From assembly GCA_011800805.1 (NCBI GenBank), contig MPNW01000731.1, forward strand, positions 81,787 to 125,139: a stretch of 43,353 bases of DNA, in the 5' to 3' direction. Shown in pieces: positions 10,867 through 18,436 of this stretch (its first letter is position 1; the number at the start of each line of letters is the position of its first letter). A program made the translations under genes and the position numbers. Under the pieces are notes generated by a model. The model ran no database searches. It was not told where the DNA came from and saw only the letters and a program-made list of their open reading frames with translations. The stretch comes from Hirudo medicinalis. Lineage: Eukaryota; Annelida; Clitellata; Hirudinida; Hirudinidae.

Positions 10867-11486
10867 ATGATTGCCAAATCTATATTAGCCTCAGCAGCCT
10901 GCTTCCTCTTTCTGGCAGCACCTGAGCCAGGTTGGATGAAGCTTCAAAGATGATTTCATTTGGAAATTTAAATAGCTGAGAATCCGTTAATTTGTATATC
11001 TTGTTCGATTGAGGTTCAGTTACGTTGGTTAGTTTGTAAGCTGGATGTTTTCATAAATGCTAAATGTTGGTTAGTTTAAGATGGTTTAAAAAATATTTTC
11101 ATAAATGTTCCTTAAAAAATTCTATTTTGAAGACTTAAACGCAATTGCGAAGTTGTTCGTTAGTGTAATTTTAATTATTAACATTAATTTCAGTCGAGAT
11201 GCGTGGCATCGTCTTCGATGACGTGAATGGCATCGCGTTTGGAACTTACAGCGGTGTTAAAATCACGGACTCGAAACTCTTGGACCCCAACTACGTCAAC
11301 ACAAAGCCACAATATCCGAATGTGGCAGACGATCCAATTTATGTACCTGATCCTGGTGTCTCTGGAAATTTCACTTTTACAGAATTCAACGCGTATGGAC
11401 CACATGTCTATCTGCCGGAAACTAATTCAAGCTACCCTGAGGCTGAAGTGATCTTGGTCGTACCCGACGTAAAAGTTGGACCTTGA
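10867..11486 (+). CDS. Secreted peptide precursor 2 (paralog of 1, Lys-Arg site lost)
   Basis: Exons 10867-10930 and 11194-11486 join in phase 1 to 118 codons plus TGA. The signal peptide (residues 1-19) matches that of precursor 1 minus two residues (VE), then PEPVEMRGIVFDD. The Lys-Arg of precursor 1 is Met-Arg here. The C-terminal part keeps PQYPNV, DPIYVPDPGVSG, NAYGP and LPETNSSYPEAE and has no cysteine. The polyA signal AATAAA is at 11612-11617. Both exons are intact, so it is not an obvious pseudogene. Loss of the dibasic site suggests a different processing or release of the whole chain. Confidence 0.78.
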
Positions 11487-11814
11487 GTTTCTAAAATCAC
11501 TACCGATCAGAAAATTTGATCCGATGAGATTGTAATTTCAGTAATTATGATTACAAATTATTAATTACTTTAAAAGGTTGTATTTTTCACAAATTTAAAT
11601 TTAAAGATCGGAATAAAATGATGGGGTAAAATTATTATTCCAAGTTCAATCTTTTCTTTAAAAAATGTTTTTGGAGAACTATTTATGAACAAATTAAATT
11701 ATTTTTCATATAATTAAGGACACGTCCACTTCAAACCATAAAGTGTTTCCTAAATTTGTAATTGTCGACAAAAATCATAAAGTAAAATAATAATAATAAT
11801 ATGGTATTCTCTGC

Positions 11815-12225
11815 CACTAATTTGTCAATCGGTGAACGACTTACTTCCTCGAGGGAAAAATAAAAGAGGAAAATCTAAACTTGCAATATCGTGGCATCCG
11901 TGGCAAATGCTTACTATGGTTCCAACTGCAACACTCCAGCAACACAACTTATCTTCGTTTAAACGTATGTTCAAAGCATTCATTGTCGAGTCGCCATCAT
12001 TTCAATCAAGTCGTTAATTATTATTCATCTAATTTTTATTGTCCATAGACTAGTTATAGTCAAACTTTAAATGTGGTCTGGGCGGTCCTGGTAGTGGGAT
12101 GTCACCCCCTTAGGTCTGACCCTTGAGCATATGCGCCTTGAGCCGATGGTATTTTACTTTTCTGTTGATATTTAATGTGCATATTTATTTGTTCTGCTCA
12201 ATAAAAAAAAATAAAATAACTTTCA
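11815..12225 (+). mobile_element. Non-LTR retrotransposon 3' end with A-rich tail
   Basis: This begins with the piece shared with unit 1 (frame reading GIRGKC then TGGTTCCAA) and jumps to a C-terminal LINE-like stretch LSSFKRMFKAF (11956-11989). It then has a GC-richer 3' UTR (about 12070-12150) and ends in TTGTTCTGCTCAATAAAAAA plus an A-rich tail to about 12225. The reverse-transcriptase core is missing, so it is internally deleted or chimeric. Confidence 0.7.
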
Positions 12226-12429
12226 CCGAAGATTCGTGATTTCTTCCGAAAAAAAAAACAGGTTAGCCAATTTGACAAATTTGCATTCCACAGCAGTGTG
12301 AAGGGATGTTAAAAGTGCTTTCGTGGAGGTTAATTCGAATAGCGTGGAGTTTGTATGCAGTGACCGAAGCAATTTGGTTCATGTTCAAAGAAAGAAATTC
12401 CAACAGGTGTTAGTAGAAAACAGATGCGT

Positions 12430-13310
12430 TCTGACTCTTGGAACAAGAAGTGGATATCATAATGAGAATTAGGAACAAACCACAGTACCGCAAACTGTTC
12501 TCAAATATGATGACATCAGACGTGAATGCCAATTTTAAAGCCAAAACAAGTTGCGCAAGAATTGATTTGGTAAATTGTTTTTGGTCTCCTGCAATTCATT
12601 CAACAAAGAGGGTTTCTGCTCCGATTGGAAGATTGATCCCAATGTGGAAAACGAGGACAAAAGGTCTATCGTTAACATGGAATACCAAAGATGGATTACT
12701 GAGAAAATAGTGCCAAAGAAGAAAACATGAGGAGATGTGAGGCAGAAGCTTGAATTCAGAGAGGAGAAAAAAGTTGAGTCAATACTCGCGAAAAGGACAG
12801 AACAGCAAACCGTCAATCAAAAAAGAGCAATGAAAATGGAGTTGCGAAGGCAACAGTATGCGAGAGTTCAACAAATGTTTAGAAACAGTCCAAGTTTGGG
12901 AGCTCAGTTTGTAATGAATGGAGATCACGAGAAACATTCTGCACCTCCTGCTGATGAGGCATTACTCGAATATTGGCAAAAGGTCTTCATCCAGAAGTCC
13001 AAAAGTGATTGCAGACCTTTGGAGAGAGCCGTCGATGCTTTTGAAGAAATGGATGTTCCGGTCACTGCAGATGAAATCATTCAGGCTTTGAAGAATTTGA
13101 AGGATTCTGCTCCTGGTCCCTGGTCTTGATGGAACGAACAAAGCTGACTTGAACAAAATAGCTCCGAAATCACCATCTCGTCCATCCCCCAATCTATCCT
13201 GGACCATGTCATATCCACTGTCTCAACGTTCTCCTGGTCATCCATCATTCGTTCTTGAGAGGCATGTGACTGACGTTCTGTTTCATTCGTTCTGTGAAAA
13301 TACAACATGT
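12430..13310 (+). mobile_element. Second, unrelated non-LTR retrotransposon relic
   Basis: The frame at 12737-13129 has a basic, Arg/Gln-rich helix (RRQQYARVQQMFRNSP) and then EYWQKVF. After that come VTADEIIQALKNLKDSAPGP and, after a one-base frame change at about 13118, GLDGTNKADLNKIAP. This linker with APGPDG at its end is typical of the region just before the reverse transcriptase in several LINE clades (R2/NeSL/Rex-like). Stops and frame breaks show that it is inactive. No catalytic FADD/YADD core is visible downstream. Confidence 0.7.
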
Positions 13311-13575
13311 GACAACGAAGCGTAACAAGCTGTCAACTTAATATATCCATCTTTTAAATGATAAATATTTATTTATTCGATTGTAAAAAAAAATCATTTA
13401 AAAAAATATATCATATTAATAAAGCCAATGCAGGAGTGGTTTAGGAGCGGAGAACTATATGTTCAGCATTTTATAAGATATTTGTGTGTTATATATTATA
13501 AAACATTGCAAAACACAACAATTTAATAATATTTTTAAAAATGTCAGGCAGAAAAATATGGTTGAAATGCATCAA

Positions 13576-13749
13576 CGCACAGAAAAATGACATTAAAACC
13601 AGCCAAACACATTGAGGATCAAAAAATAAAACATTAAATCAATCAATGTCATGTAAAGTAACATAATGTTGACATTAAGGAGAGCAAAATGCTAAATACG
13701 AAAGACCATGAATGAGCAGTTTGTCGTGTTCTAAAGTGCTGAGTTGATC
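13576..13749 (+). promoter_or_regulatory. Conserved upstream block of peptide gene 3 (duplicated at 15175-15348)
   Basis: About 170 bases directly upstream of the ATG at 13750 align almost without gaps to 15175-15348 upstream of the ATG at 15349. They share CACATTGAGGATCAAAAAAT, AATCAATCAATGTCATGTAA and CAGTTTGTCGTGTTCTAAAG. Conservation here is far higher than in the mature-peptide exons, so it probably holds the promoter and 5' UTR. No unambiguous TATA box is assigned. Confidence 0.55.
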
Positions 13750-14235
13750 ATGAAGTTCGGGAAGGCAATACTGCTTGTTGCTTTGGTCTGCCTCTTCGTG
13801 CAGACAGAAACTCAAAGAGTCTATGTTGAAGAGCCAAGTAATATTAATATTATTACTTGAGCAATGATTGATTATTAACCATCATTAAGTGACATTTTTG
13901 AGTTAATTGCTGACAAGTGACAATTAAAAGTAAATAAAATGAATTACTTGAGTACTTGCTGGGATGATGCTCAAGTGCTTCCGTGATTCTGTAACTTTTT
14001 TTGTATTTCTCAATTATAAATTTGAAACATTGTTTAAATTTATTACTAAATTACTAATCAACTAGAATACAAATAATTAATATTATTAATTCATATTATT
14101 AGTTACGTTAATATTAATTATTGCACTTTAATAAATATAGAGGAAAAGAGAGCAGAGGATCCAGAGAATTACATCGACATCCCAAAGACTTATACTGACG
14201 TTAACCTTCTCAACACCGATGTTCCCCTCCCGTAG
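13750..14235 (+). CDS. Secreted peptide precursor 3 (two exons, Lys-Arg site, 27-residue product)
   Basis: Exons 13750-13837 and 14141-14235 join in phase 1 to 60 codons plus TAG. Residues 1-20 form a signal peptide (MKFGKAILLVALVCLFV..). A short linker ends in EEPKEKR, with Lys-Arg at residues 32-33. Cleavage there would release a cysteine-free acidic 27-mer starting AEDPENYIDIP and ending DVPLP. The polyA signal AATAAA is at 14429-14434. The organisation (signal, spacer, dibasic site, one C-terminal peptide) is that of a simple peptide-hormone or secreted-effector precursor. The family is unknown to me. Confidence 0.75.
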
Positions 14236-14661
14236 TGAAGACGTGTTAGCTGGCAGAAGTCGAAGTTAAAAACAAAAGCTGGATCACAAATTAAATTCTT
14301 GAAATGGCAATTTAAACTTAAAAATCAGCTTTAATGCTTTATTATCTACATATTTGTCTAAATTCTAGTATCAGGAATCCCGACTTTAATGGTATATTTT
14401 TAAAAGAATTTACTAACTTTTTGTTAAAAATAAAGTTGAAGGCATTGGATGTCTAATATTATTAAATGAACGGAATAAATAAACAAATTATTGAAATAAA
14501 TCGGAGTGAATTAAAATTATTAAAATGATTATTATAAACATTAGCATTGTTTTAAAAGCAAGGTTTTATCAACTTCATTAACAGCAACGGGAAGTTTCTG
14601 ATTAACATTTTATCAAACGATTTTAACATTTTCAAAACACAAACTCCATAAACTAGCAAAA

Positions 14662-14784
14662 ATGAATTCAACACCACGAGAATATTCTATAGTACGTTAC
14701 AGCAGCATATTAGTTTTACTTCCTCTCATCATCAATGCCTTGCCTAACACCATCCCGTCATCATCATCTTGCCAATCCCCTTAA
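14662..14784 (+). CDS. Possible 40-residue ORF with a hydrophobic segment
   Basis: The ATG at 14662 opens a 40-codon frame to TAA, with a hydrophobic stretch ILVLLPLIINALP at residues 16-28. It resembles a weak signal anchor but has no visible splice partner or close paralog. The repeat copy at about 14820 follows at once. It may be a chance frame; reported only because it lies inside the secreted-peptide cluster. Confidence 0.15.
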   Translation: MNSTPREYSIVRYSSILVLLPLIINALPNTIPSSSSCQSP

Positions 14785-14819
14785 TTCATTTTCGATCACG
14801 ATTTTCGGGCCAACCATCA

Positions 14820-14965
14820 CGCCGAATGGGTTGCGTTCCTGCATGCGATCTTAATGTGTCGTATTCGCAACCCAGCCAGGGAGCTCCCTCGGATAGGAGC
14901 GCTATATAAGTTGTAAAACAATTAAAAGTGCCTTCACATCCTATGCTGATGTAAATATCCAAATA
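14820..14965 (+). repeat. SINE-like dispersed repeat, family B, copy 2
   Basis: GAATGGGTTGCGTTCCTGC, then ATTCGCAACCCAGCCAGGGA, GGATAGGAGCGCTATATAAG, AAAGTGCCTTCACATCCTAT. It matches the copies at about 4355 and about 42690. The GGGTTGC/GCAACCC inverted pair is kept. Confidence 0.65.
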
Positions 14966-15174
14966 CAAAAATAGCTAAATACAAATATATTCACCATTCT
15001 CTTTTGATAAGTGATGTGATAACAACGTGTGACGGCAAACCGAAACACGTAGACGTATTAAACACACCTTGTGAATGATTGACCAATAGTAATTAATTAA
15101 TTAATTTATTTTTCGATGCATCCACAGGCGACTTATTGGTCTTAAATGACAGACAAAAAACTTTAGTTGAAATG

Positions 15175-15348
15175 CACAGAAGAAAATGACATTAATACCA
15201 GCCAAGCACATTGAGGATCAAAAAATAAAACATTAAATCAATCAATGTCATGTAAAGTAACATAAGGATGACATTAAGGAGAGCAAAATGTTTTATAAGA
15301 AAGACCATCAATAAGCAGTTTGTCGTGTTCTAAAGTGCTGAGTTGATC
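15175..15348 (+). promoter_or_regulatory. Conserved upstream block of peptide gene 4
   Basis: This is the counterpart of 13576-13749, ending TAAAGTGCTGAGTTGATC right before the ATG at 15349. It is the duplicated promoter/5' UTR candidate. Confidence 0.55.
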
Positions 15349-16130
15349 ATGAAGTTCGGGAAGGCAATACTGCTTGTTGCTTTGGTCTGCCTCTTCGTGC
15401 AGACAGAAGTTATGACTTTTAAAGTTCCGCTAAGTAATATTAATATTATTATTTAAACAATGACTGATTATTAGCCACCATTATGTAAAGTTATTGTCTT
15501 AATTAGTGGCAATTGACAAATAAACAAATAAATTGAATTATGGGTAAATGTTAAAGTTCAGAAAGTAATTCTGTAATTCTGTAAAAATTCTCAATTATTA
15601 ATTTCGATTTATTATCAATAAGTTATTACATTAATATTTAAACATAAAAATCTTAGCAGTTCCAAACTGTTAAACTTATTGTTTATCTAATAAAATTAAT
15701 CAATTAATATCCTCAGTGTCTTGATCTTAGTGTACTTTTATTTAAAATTTATTCATTAAATTTATTTATTAAATCATTATTTAATCACTAATAAATTTAA
15801 TATTTATTTAATTTATTAAAATTAAATGTGTATATTAAAAATAAATTTAATATTTATTTAATTTATTAAATCAATCTCAATTTAATAACTCAATCAATTT
15901 TACCTTACAAACTTGTCTAAAATGAAAATAACCAACAATAAGAAGTCTGCATGAGAGTTTTATTGCCGCATATTGTTATTCTGATTGGAATTAATTGATA
16001 TTATTAATAATTACTGCAATTAAATACAGAGGAAAAGAGACAAGATGGTCTGCAGCCTGGACTGGAAATCCAAACTGATCCTGACGGCAACCCTCTCAAC
16101 CCTGAAGTTTCTGCCTCAGTGAAGACTTGA
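15349..16130 (+). CDS. Secreted peptide precursor 4 (paralog of 3, Lys-Arg site, 29-residue product)
   Basis: Exons 15349-15433 and 16030-16130 join in phase 1 to 61 codons plus TGA. The first 60 bases are identical to precursor 3 (same 20-residue signal peptide). The spacer differs completely, then the KEKR dibasic site recurs (Lys-Arg at residues 31-32). The released peptide would start QDGLQPGLEIQ, with an N-terminal Gln that could become pyroglutamate, and end SASVKT. It has no cysteine. The intron (596 bp) is longer than in gene 3 (303 bp) but starts the same way. The polyA signal AATAAA is at 16295-16300. Confidence 0.75.
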
Positions 16131-16791
16131 AAGCAAGCAGATGTTGAAGCCCAACGCAAATGTTTGAGATGATGAAAAATAACTTAATGTGAATTCCACA
16201 TTTGAACGTACTGTCGTTCTGTTACCACTGAATTCCATTTCAATATTGGTTCTTTTTAAAGAAACTCTATTTATATTATTGTTGTTATTTTTCGAATAAA
16301 TAAATTTGAAGGCATTTGAAAGCCAGTTGTTATTAGTGAATAACGGACCAAACGAAGAAATAGGTCTTCCAAGATCAATAAAGACTTTGTCACACACGTA
16401 CATTCGAACATCTAAACTTCACGCACACAAAACTGTTTGCGTAAAATAAAACCAAAATGATTACTAATTAAAAATTAGCACCTCCTTACAAACGTAATCA
16501 GTTTGTAACATTTTGCTTAAAGTTCTTTAATTGAGAAGATGACCAAATTGCCAATAGGTTGAGAAAAGTTTATCAATAAAATTATTTTTAAATAATTAAT
16601 TACTTAATTAAATTACTTAAACAAAAGTTTACCAATAAAATTATTCTTTTTAAATGATTAATTACTTTAGACTGCAGTGCATCAAAAATATAATTGTTAT
16701 TAATTGTTAATATAATTGTTAGTCAAGGCATTGAAAAGTCATAAATTTTACGAAAGAAAATTACTCCAACATCAGGTGTCATCTCTCACAG

Positions 16792-17155
16792 ATGGCGACG
16801 ATCAACGTTTGTCTGAGATGTTTTAGTGATGCGCGGTGTTTTCTACAAATTTAGTTGCTATTTCTTCTTATTTTTAATTCCTTGTTAGTTGAGTTTAATT
16901 TATCGGCTTTCAGGCGGATTACTTTGTGGTACCAGGGCCAGTCTGAATTACAGCGGTGTTACGAGTTTCCATAAGGCTGATCTTCAAAGTGAGCAGCCTG
17001 TAAATGTCAAAAGTGTAAAAGAAATCTATTTACATTACAAAGTCATTTTTCGGCCTCAACCTCTTGATGACCAAATTCCAAATCACAAACCTAAAGTGGA
17101 CATGCGTCTGTTCCTGTATTCGGTTATCGGGAAATTCAAATTAAATATTTTTTAA
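16792..17155 (+). CDS. Small two-exon gene, unrecognised (91 aa)
   Basis: Exons 16792-16825 and 16914-17155, with an 88-bp GT..AG phase-1 intron, give MATINVCLRCFSGLLCG.. and 91 codons in all. The first 25 residues have Arg and no acidic residue, which could be a mitochondrial presequence or a weak signal. The body includes VKEIYLHYKVIFRPQPLDD and many Lys. The base composition of exon 2 is coding-like and clearly different from its flanks, and AATAAA overlaps the stop. The product is not recognised. Exon 1 is the weaker part, since exon 2 could be joined to a different first exon. Confidence 0.4.
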
Positions 17156-17350
17156 TAAATGAACTTATTATCTGAATAAATATATTTAATTATTAAATAA
17201 TATAATTATTTTTAATAATAATGATAATGATGATTATTATTATTGTTGTTACTACTAACAGCTATAACTTCGTTATTATTTCATTTATTCAGTTGTTAAA
17301 TTTAATTATTATTATTATTTTTATTATTATTATTAATTATTATTAATCGA

Positions 17351-17602
17351 TCAAGCAACATTTACTGAAGCGTTGAGCAATTTATTACATCCGTCACCAT
17401 CATCAGTCCAAAAAGAGAAACGCATCAATGCACACATTTCTACTTTCTGAAGTGTCGCGAGACCCAGACACAAGGGCAGCCTGTGGCAAACCAGAGGGAC
17501 AAGCAAACCTCGTTTAATGCACTTCTCCGGCATTAAATTTTCTGAATTAACTTTTAAATCTCCAAAATTCAGACGGCGCATCAGCACGTCACCATCCGCC
17601 AT
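17351..17602 (-). CDS. Candidate small protein, unrecognised (83 aa)
   Basis: The minus-strand ATG at 17602 opens an 83-codon frame beginning MADGDVLMRRLNFGDLKV and ending KLLNASVNVA, with AATAAA inside the last codons. The base composition is higher in GC than its flanks. It starts 187 bp from the divergent peptide gene at 17789. A donor-like CGAG/GTTTGC at about 17509 could make only the first part coding. No family is recognised. Confidence 0.3.
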   Translation of the reverse strand: MADGDVLMRRLNFGDLKVNSENLMPEKCIKRGLLVPLVCHRLPLCLGLATLQKVEMCALMRFSFWTDDGDGCNKLLNASVNVA

Positions 17603-17788
17603 GTTTTATCGACAGCCATTTATCATTGAAAATCTAAAATTCATTGCAAATTCACAGCCAATATCAGTCAAGTAATACAATCACTTTTTTAAGAGGCCAT
17701 TTTTAGTAATGAATCGTTAAAATAAAAGTAAAAATGTGGACATTGGAGTGTTTAAATAAGGCTGCCAATGCGGTTGTGAAGGACGATA

Positions 17789-18262
17789 ATGGAATTCGGG
17801 ATGATAACTTTGTTCGTGTCCCTGCTATGCCTTTTGGTGCAGGCAGAAGCTGGGCTGACTACTGACGGGAACCCAACAAGTGAAATCAAGCTCTAGTTAT
17901 TGTTAAAAATTTCAGTTAATTAGTTAATTCTAGTACTTATTACCAGTAAATTGTCGACATAAATGATTAGTGAAATTGAATGGAATGCTTGAAACGCACA
18001 CATTGCACCATCTTCTGCTGTGTACTTTTACGACCAGAGTTAAAACTATCGAAATTATTATTAATATTATTAATTATAATTAATACTGTCGCAACAGCTC
18101 TTAAATTACATTTTGACGGCTGCTGAAAATATTTAAATTCTATTTCCAGGCGAAACAGGAGCAGACGATTTCGATCCAAAAATAATCATTGGAGCAAACA
18201 AGACGCTCCCACAGGCTGTAGATCCCAACGTGAACATTTTTGTCAAGTGGGACAAGAACTGA
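17789..18262 (+). CDS. Secreted peptide precursor 5 (divergent member, no dibasic site)
   Basis: Exons 17789-17879 and 18150-18262 join in phase 1 to 67 codons plus TGA. The signal peptide MEFGMITLFVSLLCLLVQAEA resembles those of precursors 3 and 4 (M-x-F-G, LLVQAE). The mature region runs from GLTTDGNPTSETGADDFD to VNIFVKWDKN, is cysteine-free and has no Lys-Arg. The intron has the same phase and place as in the other four genes. The polyA signal AATAAA is at 18441-18446, inside the antisense coding exon of the NOL7-like gene. Membership in the family rests on the signal peptide, gene structure and position, not on the mature sequence. Confidence 0.68.
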
Positions 18263-18436
18263 AGAACTTATTGCTATCTGTGGAGCTTTCCATCAGATTT
18301 CATGATTTCCTAAGGCCATTATGAAACTAGAACCATGAAATTGACAGACAGACTTGGAATTGAGAACCCCAAAACTATGTTGGATATCAATTCGCTTTGA
18401 GGCAAAATCTCGAAATTCGCAAGTAATATCTAATAT

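Larger units (their letters stand above)
10407..11925 (+). repeat. Tandem segmental duplication, unit 2
   Basis: This is the counterpart of 8013-9590, starting TGTTAAATTGCTGTAAACTG and carrying the paralogous peptide gene at 10867-11486. Beyond TGGTTCCAA at the end the two units differ. Unit 1 runs into a reverse-transcriptase body, unit 2 into a retrotransposon 3' end. Confidence 0.85.

Noticed and set aside
16116..16403. 95-residue minus-strand frame
   Set aside because: Antisense to the end of exon 2 and the 3' UTR of peptide gene 4, with no splice sites or domain; most likely chance.
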